Of a stretch of 64,000 bases of DNA, positions 1 to 8,002 are shown piece after piece. The stretch lies in the NCBI RefSeq assembly GCF_016901855.1, contig NZ_JACJKY010000006.1:90734-154733 (forward strand), in the 5' to 3' direction. The notes below the pieces were generated by a model that worked only from the letters and a program-made list of their open reading frames with translations, was not told where the DNA came from and did no database searches. Origin of the DNA: Merdimmobilis hominis. GTDB taxonomy: Bacteria > Bacillota > Clostridia > Oscillospirales > Ruminococcaceae. A program made the position numbers and the translations under genes. Numbering within the stretch: the stretch's first letter is position 1; every line of letters begins with the position of its first letter.

Positions 1-1160
1 TTTCTGTTTTTCACAACCACGCCGCCGATTACAACCATCGACGGACTTGCGCTCACGGTGAGCGGATCACTTGGAAATACGCAGAAATCCGCATCTTTTC
101 CGGCCTTGAGCGAACCGACACGCGCATCAATGCCTGCAATTTCTGCCGCACGGATGGTAATACTTTCGAGCGCCGCCTGATGAGAAAGTCCCTCTTTTTC
201 GCAGATCGCCGCAGACAGCGGCAGATACTGAATCGGGATAACCGGATGATCGGTACACACAGCTGCTTTGATTCCGTGCTGTGCTAAAATCGCCGCATTT
301 TTAGGCGTGAGGCCCTTTAATTCCGGTTTGGAACGGTCGCAGATAATCGGACCTGTGATAATTTTAGCATCACGTTCTGCAAGCAGATCCGCGATTTTAT
401 ACCCTTCCGTCGCATGGACAATGACCGCATCGAGCGAGAACTCTTTTGCAATGCGCAGTGCGGTCATAATATCATCCGCACGATGTGCGTGCATAAACGC
501 TTTCATCTCGCCTTTGAGCACCGGAATGAGTGCTTCGCATTTTTCATCAAATTCCGGCTCGTCCAACTCATCATCCTCTTCGGCACGGCGAATATCTTCG
601 ATATAATTGCGCGCCTTCTGCAGCTGCTTGCGAATAAGCGCCGCAGTTGCCATACGTGTCATCGGCGACATATTTTTCGCGTTATATGAAACTTTCGGAT
701 TTTCACCGAATGCAAATTTCATACCGACCGGATCGGCAAACGCCATTTCTTCCATACAGCGGCCGTATGTTTTCATTGCCAGCCACTGACCGCCGATCGG
801 ATTTGCCGAGCCTGGGCCGGTCAATACCGTTGTCACACCGGAATCCACTGCTTCCGCAAAGCAGTCGTCCAAAAAGTTGACTGCATCAATCGCACGCATC
901 TGCGGTGTGAGCGGATGTGTTTCCTCGTTGACATCCTCGCCCTCAAATCCTAATCCGTCCTCACAAATGCCGATATGGCAGTGCGCGTCAATAAATCCCG
1001 GATACACGCTTGCACCGTTTAAATCGACTGCATCGGCTTTAATCTGAGAAAGACTGTCCATCGATCCGACCGACTCAATCACCGAGCCGTTCGTCGTCAG
1101 ATAGCCGTCTTCAAAGACCTCGCCTTCCATTGTATGAATTACGCCATGAATGAACTGCAT
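1..1160 (-). CDS. Amidohydrolase family protein (imidazolonepropionase-like), C-terminal end beyond window
   Basis: The minus frame is open from an ATG at 1160 to the window edge, giving 386 residues with no stop. The metal-binding motif DAHCHIG (His60, His62) follows the usual N-terminal beta-sandwich; later come MHAHRAD, VIVHATEGY, a TDHP motif, and a second sandwich strand (AGKDADFCVF) near the edge. This is a TIM-barrel metal-dependent hydrolase; the substrate is unknown. Only a few C-terminal residues should be missing. The site CGGAGG lies 8 bases before the ATG. It follows the S66 peptidase gene after 28 bases, so the two are probably cotranscribed. Acidic residues around 195-210 form an insertion. 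Confidence 0.85.
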   Translation of the reverse strand, partial: MQFIHGVIHTMEGEVFEDGYLTTNGSVIESVGSMDSLSQIKADAVDLNGASVYPGFIDAHCHIGICEDGLGFEGEDVNEETHPLTPQMRAIDAVNFLDDCFAEAVDSGVTTVLTGPGSANPIGGQWLAMKTYGRCMEEMAFADPVGMKFAFGENPKVSYNAKNMSPMTRMATAALIRKQLQKARNYIEDIRRAEEDDELDEPEFDEKCEALIPVLKGEMKAFMHAHRADDIMTALRIAKEFSLDAVIVHATEGYKIADLLAERDAKIITGPIICDRSKPELKGLTPKNAAILAQHGIKAAVCTDHPVIPIQYLPLSAAICEKEGLSHQAALESITIRAAEIAGIDARVGSLKAGKDADFCVFPSDPLTVSASPSMVVIGGVVVKNR

Positions 1161-1188
1161 GTATGGTTCCTCCGCCTGTTTTTCGTTG

Positions 1189-2100
1189 TTATAATGGTAT
1201 TATATCATAATCCGAATGATGTGAAAACTGCAAATATGAAGCTTTTTGCGCGCACAGCGATACCCGAACACCGATCGGCAGTGCATGTGAATCACTGCCA
1301 TGCCCGACTGTTTTCGTTTTCGCAATCGGAAGATGTTTATTCTGCACAACTTCCATCAGCAGCTGCTGCGGTGCATCCTCACCGCACACAGATTCAAACT
1401 CCGTAAATGTTCCGAGCAGCACACCGTTCACCTTCGAAAACACATCCATGCACAAAAGCTGATCAAAATACGAACAAATGCGGTTTTCTCCGCCGCTTCT
1501 CGATTCCAAAAACAGCACAGCATCGCTGCACGCCGGAAAATAAGGCGTGCCTGCAAGCTTTAGCAAACAGCGGATGTTTCCGCCGATCAACGTGCCATGG
1601 ATGGATTCTCCCTGCACAAACTGCCATGTCGGTGAAAAAAGCAGATCGCTGTTCCCCTGCAAATATGCAAAAAACCGTGCGATCTGCACATCTGCGTGCT
1701 TTCCGATCAAGTTCTTGACCGAATAGAGCACCGAGGCAGTTCCAGCCTTTTGATATACTGCGTTGAGCAATGCAGTCAGATCACTGTACCCGAATATGGG
1801 TTTCGGATGGTCTGCAAAAACCGAAAAATCAAGATACGGCAACATTCCGTTCGCAAGATCACCGCCGGAGACATCGAATACCGCCGAAATATCGGGATCT
1901 TTGATCATTCGCATCAATGCATCTGCTTTTGCTTTCATCGCGTTTTTCCCGCGTAATCCAGATATAAACATCGCATCACTCAACACCGGTGTAATGCCGA
2001 GTGAAGAGAGTACCTCGCAGAGTGCTTGCGTCTGCGGCAAAAAAGAATCCGGCAACGGATCGGAACAGCAAACAATCCCCGCTTTTTCCCATCGTTTCAT
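1189..2100 (-). CDS. LD-carboxypeptidase, peptidase family S66 (LdcA/MccF type)
   Basis: A 303-residue cytoplasmic serine peptidase of the S66 family, which trims the terminal D-residue from tetrapeptide stems during peptidoglycan recycling or inactivates peptide antibiotics (MccF branch). The nucleophile motif GYSD is present (Ser106), with candidate Glu199 in LFLESR and His267 in VGHGSD completing the Ser-Glu-His triad. Length is typical. It lies 28 bases upstream of the amidohydrolase gene and 34 bases after the DUF368 gene, so all three may be cotranscribed. Sequence does not separate the recycling role from the immunity role. Confidence 0.85.
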   Translation of the reverse strand: MKRWEKAGIVCCSDPLPDSFLPQTQALCEVLSSLGITPVLSDAMFISGLRGKNAMKAKADALMRMIKDPDISAVFDVSGGDLANGMLPYLDFSVFADHPKPIFGYSDLTALLNAVYQKAGTASVLYSVKNLIGKHADVQIARFFAYLQGNSDLLFSPTWQFVQGESIHGTLIGGNIRCLLKLAGTPYFPACSDAVLFLESRSGGENRICSYFDQLLCMDVFSKVNGVLLGTFTEFESVCGEDAPQQLLMEVVQNKHLPIAKTKTVGHGSDSHALPIGVRVSLCAQKASYLQFSHHSDYDIIPL

Positions 2101-2134
2101 TGCATGCCATCCTTTCTTCGCCGGATTTATTCAT

Positions 2135-2968
2135 TTATACTTCTTTATGTTCCTTTTTCTTAAATAAACGTTCCTTTAAAGTTTCGCTTGAAAATACAAA
2201 CGAAATCAAAACACCGATTACACCCACCAATATACCAATTACAAGCTCCCAGCCGCCGCGATATGCCTGTGCTGCACTGATTTTCCCGAAAATAGTCGGA
2301 ATGGAACCGATGACAAAGCCTAAAATCGCAAAATACGTTGCCTGCGGAAAACGCATAATCAGCCAGTTGATGAGTTTTGAACCAAACAAAATACCAAACG
2401 CCACGCCGATAACAACCGGTATCAGCATCACAATATTCAGTTCGGCAATCGCTGTAATCACGGTATTATACGTGCCAAGCAATAGCATGACAAAACTGCC
2501 GCTTAAACCAGGAATGATCATGCTGATCGCTGCAATCGCACTGAATACCAGCAATTTTATGAATGTAAGCACATCCAATGAACGAGCAATCACCTGCTCA
2601 CCCTCCGGTGAAAGGAACATCATTCCAATCATCATGGCAAACGTCACAACAAACGGAATCAGATTGCGGATTTTAAAGCCGCCTTCCACCGCTTTTCCAA
2701 AAATCATCGGAATACTGCCGACAATGACACCGATAAAGAAAAGGTTTGTCGCCATATAATAGTGATCCAGCAGCCATTTGAGGCCCTGGCTCAGCAGCAG
2801 AATTGCCACGCCGGCACCCAAGCCGATCGGAAGTAAAAACAAAATACTTTTTTTGAATTCCTTGCGGATATTGCTGATCGATGCAATCAATCGGTCAAAT
2901 ACACCGAATACCACTGCCATTGTTCCGCCGCTGACACCCGGAATAATATTCGCAAGTCCAATAATCAT
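2135..2968 (-). CDS. DUF368 family polytopic membrane protein
   Basis: The protein carries the DUF368 signature IIPGVSGGT near its N terminus and repeats it as IIPGLSGS around residue 160, as expected for a duplicated membrane fold with about eight hydrophobic segments. The family is linked to recycling of the undecaprenyl-phosphate lipid carrier (PopT proteins). The ATG at 2968 has no ribosome site. A better start is the ATG at 2997, preceded by GGAGG, but it is one base out of frame across a run of seven T on this strand (2976-2982). One extra T would give MENIQFFFIG joined to the family N terminus. This could be a sequencing error, slippage or a real disruption. Confidence 0.85.
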   Translation of the reverse strand: MIIGLANIIPGVSGGTMAVVFGVFDRLIASISNIRKEFKKSILFLLPIGLGAGVAILLLSQGLKWLLDHYYMATNLFFIGVIVGSIPMIFGKAVEGGFKIRNLIPFVVTFAMMIGMMFLSPEGEQVIARSLDVLTFIKLLVFSAIAAISMIIPGLSGSFVMLLLGTYNTVITAIAELNIVMLIPVVIGVAFGILFGSKLINWLIMRFPQATYFAILGFVIGSIPTIFGKISAAQAYRGGWELVIGILVGVIGVLISFVFSSETLKERLFKKKEHKEV

Positions 2969-3022
2969 TCCAATGAAAAAAACTGAATATTCTCCATAGT
3001 TCCTCCGTGCTTGTTTATTTGA

Positions 3023-4648
3023 TCAAGCTGTTTCATTTGTCGTTTTCATAAAATGCACAACACCGGTCTGTTTTAGGTAAACCAATCCCTCTGTCGCTTT
3101 TTTCGTGGCAAATACCTTTGACTGCCACATCATCGGTAAAAATACATTGTCAGAAAGGAGCTGATCTTCTGCTTGTCTGCACAATGCAAGCGCCTGACTG
3201 GATTGATTGGCACTGTTTGCCTCACTTAAAAGCGCATCAAACGATGCATTCTGATAGCCGCTTGTATTGTTTGAAGCTGTCGAAGCATATGACGACAAAT
3301 ATGTAAGTGCGTTATTGTCTGATGACGTTAAACAGACAACCGCCAGATCGTAGTCACCGTTTTTGAGTTTTTGCGTATATTCTTTCTGCGGCAGCGACTC
3401 AACACTTAAAAACAGGGATAAATCACGCTGTAAGATCTGAGAAATGTCCGAAAAATAAGACGCAACGTCTACTGTATCCGATTCACACACAAGAAGTTTT
3501 GCCCCTGTGATGCTATTTTTCGAAAGTTCCGACAATCCCTTTTGATACGCTGTATAAGCAGCAGCTGGATCAATGGTATCGGTTTTTTGAAGCGGTTCAT
3601 ACATTTTTCCAAACAGCATCGCATCTGTCGGAATAATCGTGTTGGTTGCCGTAAGATAAGAAGGGAGCTTCGACTGATAAACGGCACGGTCAAAGCACAG
3701 CGAAACCGCCTTTCGAATAGATGCATTTGAAAATGGTCCGTCTGCAACCTGAAATTGAATTCCCCATACAGCGTCCTTCATCTGGAGCATCCGATATTCC
3801 GTTTCATCCAATGCTTGTGCATCCTGACCGCTTATGAATACACCGTTTACAATATCATCAGACAGCCGTTCCAGCTCTGACGCATCATCTTTTTGCGGAA
3901 TGCGCAGCCGAACCGTATCGGCAAATACAATCTCCGGTGCATGATAATACGTATTTTTATCCAATCGAATCTGTGTTGTTTCATCCCAGGATCCGATCCG
4001 ATACATTCCGTTTGAACGCACCGTCGTTCTGTTTAATCCGTATCTTCCGTTTGTGGATTCAAAAAATTCCCGGTTGCATGGCATTGCATACGTTGTTGCA
4101 AGCAGGCTTTCAAAATAATCAGTCGGTGTTTCAAGCTCGATCACGAGTGTTTTTTCGTCAATCGCCTGCACGCCGATTGTCTCAGGTGCCATCGTTCCTG
4201 CGTGAATATCGGAAGCATTTTTAATACAATAAAAGCGCTCTGCCGCCGGTGATTTTGTCTGCGGATCGAGCAAGCGCTCGAATGCAAACACAAAATCATC
4301 TGCTGTCACAGGTACCGTTTGTTCCTGCTTGTCCTCGTTCAAATATGTCCAGACTGCATCTTCCCGAATGGTAAACGTATATTTTTTTTGATCGGCCGAA
4401 ATCTCCGGTTCCTTTTCCGCAACACCCAATACCGGTGTTCCGGTTTCATCAAATCGATACAAGCCTTCCATTGTCGCATATAATACAGTAAACGCCGACG
4501 GCGATGATGCACTTTGGGGATCTAAATTTGTCGGATTTGCCTGCAAGCCATAGGCCAGCACAATAGGTTCAGAAGAATCGCTGCACGAACAAAAGCAAAT
4601 TGCCAGACACAGCGCCAAAACAAACGCAAAAATGCGCTTCACCGACAT
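3023..4648 (-). CDS. Peptide/oligopeptide ABC transporter substrate-binding lipoprotein (family 5)
   Basis: A 541-residue solute-binding protein of the OppA/DppE class that captures peptides outside the membrane for an ABC importer. It begins with a lipoprotein signal (MSVKRIFAFVLALC) ending in an FCSC lipobox, followed by LDPQSASSPS and a YRFDETG region typical of family 5. The ATG at 4648 is chosen because AGAGGAGG precedes it; an in-frame ATG at 4675 would place acidic residues before the signal peptide. No permease or ATPase gene lies nearby, so it is an orphan binding protein whose ligand cannot be assigned. Confidence 0.88.
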   Translation of the reverse strand: MSVKRIFAFVLALCLAICFCSCSDSSEPIVLAYGLQANPTNLDPQSASSPSAFTVLYATMEGLYRFDETGTPVLGVAEKEPEISADQKKYTFTIREDAVWTYLNEDKQEQTVPVTADDFVFAFERLLDPQTKSPAAERFYCIKNASDIHAGTMAPETIGVQAIDEKTLVIELETPTDYFESLLATTYAMPCNREFFESTNGRYGLNRTTVRSNGMYRIGSWDETTQIRLDKNTYYHAPEIVFADTVRLRIPQKDDASELERLSDDIVNGVFISGQDAQALDETEYRMLQMKDAVWGIQFQVADGPFSNASIRKAVSLCFDRAVYQSKLPSYLTATNTIIPTDAMLFGKMYEPLQKTDTIDPAAAYTAYQKGLSELSKNSITGAKLLVCESDTVDVASYFSDISQILQRDLSLFLSVESLPQKEYTQKLKNGDYDLAVVCLTSSDNNALTYLSSYASTASNNTSGYQNASFDALLSEANSANQSSQALALCRQAEDQLLSDNVFLPMMWQSKVFATKKATEGLVYLKQTGVVHFMKTTNETA

Positions 4649-4680
4649 CTCCTCCTCTTTTTCATAAGATACCATTATTT

Positions 4681-4709
4681 ATGATATCATCCGCACGCGC
4701 AAATAGCAA
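4681..4709 (-). promoter_or_regulatory. Putative sigma-A promoter of the peptide-binding protein gene
   Basis: On the minus strand TTGCTA and TATCAT are separated by 17 bases, about 33 bases before the chosen start codon. The -10 has five of six consensus bases, the -35 four. There is no other support. Confidence 0.45.
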
Positions 4710-4759
4710 TGAATTTTTCGTAAATGATCGAGGAGAATGCGGCTTTTTCTGCATTTATG

Positions 4760-5269
4760 TCAAAGCGCAAGCAACACCGGCTTATTTTGTGCAAGCGACG
4801 CTGCAACATCAAGCACACGCTGATTTTCACTTCCGCGAAACGGCAGTGTCAAGTTCCGTTGTTCCATCAAAAACCGCCCATCCACCAACACATCGCAGAC
4901 AGAAAGCAGTTCTTTTGCAAACGGAATCGTTCCGCTTGTCAGTTCTTCGAATGTATATCCGGAATATGCCCACACATTTTTACCAAGCGCTTTGACTTTC
5001 TTTGCGAATTCAAACAGCGCCTCAGCCTGACAAAACGGTTCGCCGCCCGAAAGTGTAACGCCGCATTGCAGCGGATCTTCCTTAAGCTTTTCGACCAGTC
5101 GGTCGACGCTGTCTTCATAGCCTGCCGAAAAATCATGCGTCTGCGGATTATGACATCCCGGACAATGATGCGGGCATCCCTGCACAAACACCGTCATGCG
5201 AATTCCTTTTCCATCCACAATCGAATCGGTCACAACACCGCTTAACCGCAGTTTTTTTGTTTGTTCCAT
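4760..5269 (-). CDS. nrdG: Anaerobic ribonucleoside-triphosphate reductase activating enzyme (radical SAM)
   Basis: NrdG uses a 4Fe-4S cluster and S-adenosylmethionine to place the glycyl radical on class III ribonucleotide reductase. The cluster motif is CPHHCPGC (Cys32, Cys36, Cys39), followed by HNPQTHDF and a TLSGGEPF motif; 169 residues is normal. The ATG at 5269 is preferred because GGGAG lies 8 bases upstream. It is the third gene after nrdD and the small glycyl-radical gene, but a terminator hairpin (5283-5315) stands just before it, so its expression may be lower than that of nrdD. Confidence 0.93.
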   Translation of the reverse strand: MEQTKKLRLSGVVTDSIVDGKGIRMTVFVQGCPHHCPGCHNPQTHDFSAGYEDSVDRLVEKLKEDPLQCGVTLSGGEPFCQAEALFEFAKKVKALGKNVWAYSGYTFEELTSGTIPFAKELLSVCDVLVDGRFLMEQRNLTLPFRGSENQRVLDVAASLAQNKPVLLAL

Positions 5270-5282
5270 ATTCGTTTCTCCC

Positions 5283-5315
5283 TTCAAAACAAAATCCCTC
5301 CGTCTGGGAGGGATT
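5283..5315 (-). terminator. Rho-independent terminator between glycyl-radical gene and nrdG
   Basis: On the minus strand AATCCCTC pairs with GAGGGATT around a 7-base loop, followed by TTTTGTTTT. The nrdG ribosome site begins immediately after, so the hairpin probably attenuates rather than fully ends transcription. Confidence 0.7.
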
Positions 5316-5322
5316 CTGCCAA

Positions 5323-5484
5323 TTAAACACTGTGTTTTACACGGTCTTTTTCTTCTGCACGTTTTCCGTTGTTGAAACGATCCAATGTGCCGACGAGATA
5401 GCCGGTGATTCTGCGGATGCGTTCAAATCCAACACCGTTTCCAACTTCTTTGCATACTGCCTTGTTTTCATTTGTCTCCATCAT
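5323..5484 (-). CDS. Stand-alone glycyl-radical domain of anaerobic ribonucleotide reductase (NrdD C-terminal part)
   Basis: A 53-residue protein starting at ATG 5484, with AGGAG 8 bases upstream, 37 bases after the nrdD stop. Its body, FERIRRITGYLVG followed by DRFNNGKRAEEKDRVKH, matches the very C terminus of ordinary single-chain NrdD, where the RVCGYL-type loop carries the glycyl radical; here the candidate is Gly28. The main nrdD product ends after its zinc-knuckle cysteines and lacks this loop. The inference is that the radical site is supplied in trans, comparable in idea to GrcA (YfiD) for pyruvate formate-lyase. The N terminus contains one cysteine (Cys11). Identity of the domain is strong; in-trans function is untested. 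Confidence 0.85.
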   Translation of the reverse strand: MMETNENKAVCKEVGNGVGFERIRRITGYLVGTLDRFNNGKRAEEKDRVKHSV

Positions 5485-5521
5485 AAGTAATACTCCTCTC
5501 TTGATCCATTCAATAGCTTAT

Positions 5522-7801
5522 TTATTCACAACCACAAAAATGCGGCATATTTGGATACTGTCTGCGAAGTTCACGCAGTTTTTCGACACTGACGCCTTCG
5601 CCTTCTCGTCTGCCGCAGCGCGGGCAGACATCGTTGATGACACCGGTATATCCGCAAACCGGATCGCGGTCAACCGGGTGATTTACGGAACCATAGCCGA
5701 TTCCGATTTCTTTCATATAACGAACCACCTGTTCAAATGCTTCCAGGTTGTTCAGCGGATCGCCGTCCAGCTCAACATAGCTGATATGACCACCGTTTGT
5801 CAGCGCATGATACGGTGCTTCTTTTTTGAGCTTTTCAAACGCGCTGATCGGGAAGTATACCGGAATGTGGAACGAGTTTGTATAATAGTCACGGTCCGTT
5901 ACACCCGGGATCTCGCCGTAGCGTTTGCGGTCAATGCGGACAAAACGTCCGGAAAGGCCTTCTGCCGGCGTTGCAATGACAGAGAAGTTTAAGTGTGTTT
6001 CTTCTGCCTTTTTGTCCATGAAATCACGCATGAAACCGATGATTTTAAGGCCAAGTTCCTGTGCACGTTCACTCTGACCGTGATGCTCGCCTGTCAATGC
6101 AACGAGTGTTTCTGCCAATCCAATGAAACCAACGGTTAATGTACCGTGTTTAAGCACTTCACTGACTGTGTCATCAATGCCCAGTTTATCAGAATCGAGC
6201 CAAATGCCCTGTCCCATCAAGAACGGGAAGTTGCGCACACGTTTTTGACTTTGAATCCGCAAGCGATGTAAAAGCTGATCGGACACAATCTGAAGCTTCT
6301 GCTCGAGCATTTCAAAGAACCGGTCAATGTCACCATGTGCTTCAATGCCAAGGCGCGGCAGGTTGATTGAAGTAAAGCTCAGGTTTCCTCGGCCGCAGGT
6401 CACTTCGCGTGACGGATCATATGCGTTTGCCATAACACGGGTACGGCATCCCATATATGCCACTTCGGAGTTGTAGTCGCCCGGCTTATAGTACTGTTTA
6501 TTAAACGGCGCATCCAAAAACGAGAAATTCGGGAAAAGACGTTTTGCGGAAACACGCATCGAAAGTTTGAACAAATCATAGTTCGGATCTTCCGGATTAT
6601 AGTTGATACCTTCTTTGACCTTGAAAATATGAATCGGGAAAATCGGTGTTTCACCGTTTCCGAGACCTTTTTCCGTTGCAAGCAGAAGGTTTTTCATTGC
6701 CATGCGGCCTTCCGGCGATACGTCAGTGCCATAGTTTAAGGAGCTGAACGGAATCTGCGCACCGGCACGGGAATGCATCGTATTCAGATTGTGAACAAGT
6801 GCCTCCATTGCCTGGAATGTTGCTTTGTCGGTTTCCTCATATGCCTGTGATGCCGCAAATTTCTGCACACGATCAGCCAGCACTTCATCCTGTGCAAGTG
6901 CCAGGACATACGGTGCCTCTGCGTCCTGATAGCCGTTATCGTTTGCTAAAACAGGGACAAGACCGGTTTTCTCTTCTACTGCCGAAAGAATGCGTTTTGC
7001 TTCCTCTTCTGCATGTTCTACATCGCACAAAAGCATCAGCGCTTTTGCAAGGTTTGCACGATACAATTTTTTGTACGTTTTAGAAACGCCCGGTGCCATG
7101 CCGAAATCAAAGTTCGGAATACTCTGTCCGCCGTGCTGATCATTCTGGTTCGACTGAATGGCAATACAAGCAAGTGCTGCATAGCTGCGGATATCCTGCG
7201 GCTCACGCAGATAGCCGTGACCGGTGCAGAAGCCGTCGCGGAACAGTTTTAAAATATCGATCTGGCAGCAGGTTGTTGTCAGCGTATAAAAGTCCATATC
7301 GTGAATATGGATATCGCCGACAGCATGTGCCTGTGCATGAACCGGATCGAGCACATACAGCTCGTAAAACCGTTTTGCACCTTCGGAACCATAGCGAAGC
7401 ATCGTGCCCATTGCGGTATCACCGTCAATGTTCGCATTTTCACGTTTAATATCCACTTCGCACGCCGATTTAAACGTCAGATCTTCATAGACCTTCATGA
7501 GTTTTGTGTTCATGTCGCGTGCGCGTGTGCGCTCTGCACGATACAGAATATATTGTTTTGCTGTCTGGGAATGACCGGTTTCAATCAAAATTTTCTCTAC
7601 CGCGTCCTGCACCTGCTCAACGGTCGGATTGGTTGTTTTCAAGACGTTTTCAACATAGTCACACACGCGGTATGCAAGTGTCAGCGACTCCTCATAGTTA
7701 CTGCCGCCCACAGCCTGTGCTGCCTTGAAAATAGCGTTTGCAATTTTTTCATAAGTAAACGGAACAGTACGTCCGTCGCGCTTTGTGATTGTGGTGATCA
7801 T
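5522..7801 (-). CDS. nrdD: Anaerobic ribonucleoside-triphosphate reductase, large catalytic chain without glycyl-radical loop
   Basis: The 759-residue chain begins with an ATP-cone (MITTITKRDGRTVPF..EKIANAI), the allosteric domain that senses ATP/dATP, followed by the barrel with HDMDFYT, NTMHSRAG and GRGNLSFTSINLPRLG. It reduces ribonucleoside triphosphates to deoxy forms without oxygen. The C terminus has a zinc-knuckle pattern (CGYTG, then CPRCG) and ends in MPHFCGCE. The usual following segment with the glycyl-radical glycine is absent and is found in the next gene (5323-5484). GGAAGG precedes the ATG. The promoter has two NrdR boxes. Confidence 0.93.
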   Translation of the reverse strand: MITTITKRDGRTVPFTYEKIANAIFKAAQAVGGSNYEESLTLAYRVCDYVENVLKTTNPTVEQVQDAVEKILIETGHSQTAKQYILYRAERTRARDMNTKLMKVYEDLTFKSACEVDIKRENANIDGDTAMGTMLRYGSEGAKRFYELYVLDPVHAQAHAVGDIHIHDMDFYTLTTTCCQIDILKLFRDGFCTGHGYLREPQDIRSYAALACIAIQSNQNDQHGGQSIPNFDFGMAPGVSKTYKKLYRANLAKALMLLCDVEHAEEEAKRILSAVEEKTGLVPVLANDNGYQDAEAPYVLALAQDEVLADRVQKFAASQAYEETDKATFQAMEALVHNLNTMHSRAGAQIPFSSLNYGTDVSPEGRMAMKNLLLATEKGLGNGETPIFPIHIFKVKEGINYNPEDPNYDLFKLSMRVSAKRLFPNFSFLDAPFNKQYYKPGDYNSEVAYMGCRTRVMANAYDPSREVTCGRGNLSFTSINLPRLGIEAHGDIDRFFEMLEQKLQIVSDQLLHRLRIQSQKRVRNFPFLMGQGIWLDSDKLGIDDTVSEVLKHGTLTVGFIGLAETLVALTGEHHGQSERAQELGLKIIGFMRDFMDKKAEETHLNFSVIATPAEGLSGRFVRIDRKRYGEIPGVTDRDYYTNSFHIPVYFPISAFEKLKKEAPYHALTNGGHISYVELDGDPLNNLEAFEQVVRYMKEIGIGYGSVNHPVDRDPVCGYTGVINDVCPRCGRREGEGVSVEKLRELRRQYPNMPHFCGCE

Positions 7802-7847
7802 TTCTTTCCTTCCTTTGATTCCCTTGTATTTCTATGCTGTGTTCAAA

Positions 7848-7863
7848 CCACAACATCTTGTGT
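7848..7863 (-). promoter_or_regulatory. NrdR box 2 upstream of nrdD
   Basis: Minus-strand ACACAAGATGTTGTGG fits the NrdR consensus acaCwAtATaTwGtgt well. It starts exactly 32 bases after the first box, the three-turn spacing known for cooperative NrdR binding. NrdR represses ribonucleotide reductase genes when (d)ATP is high. Confidence 0.8.
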
Positions 7864-7879
7864 TCTATCGCGATCTGAT

Positions 7880-7895
7880 AATCATTATATAGTGT
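7880..7895 (-). promoter_or_regulatory. NrdR box 1 overlapping the nrdD -10 element
   Basis: Minus-strand ACACTATATAATGATT fits the first half of the NrdR consensus exactly and the second half loosely. It covers the TATAAT of the nrdD promoter, so bound NrdR would block RNA polymerase. No nrdR gene is in the window. Confidence 0.75.
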
Positions 7896-7912
7896 CGTGT
7901 ATGATTTGTCAA
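7884..7912 (-). promoter_or_regulatory. Sigma-A promoter of the nrdD operon
   Basis: Perfect TTGACA (7907-7912) and TATAAT (7884-7889) on the minus strand, 17 bases apart, about 83 bases before the nrdD start codon. Confidence 0.85.
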
Positions 7913-8002
7913 CCGGTAAAATATTTAAAAAACACACAAAGAAACACCGGAATTTTCTACGACACAAGAAAGTTCCGATGTTGTGCGCTTTTCCTCTTTC
8001 TT

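Noticed and set aside
5139..5366. Minus and plus frames over the nrdD-nrdG junction, including a 60-residue minus frame at 5148-5330
   Set aside because: They run through the terminator and the real nrdG start and have no ribosome site; only the 5323-5484 frame matches a known domain.
5522..5700. CGYTG in the large NrdD chain as the glycyl-radical site
   Set aside because: It lies in the zinc-knuckle pattern C-G-x-T-G followed by CPRCG, as in other NrdD proteins, before the true radical loop; the DRVKH tail is missing here.
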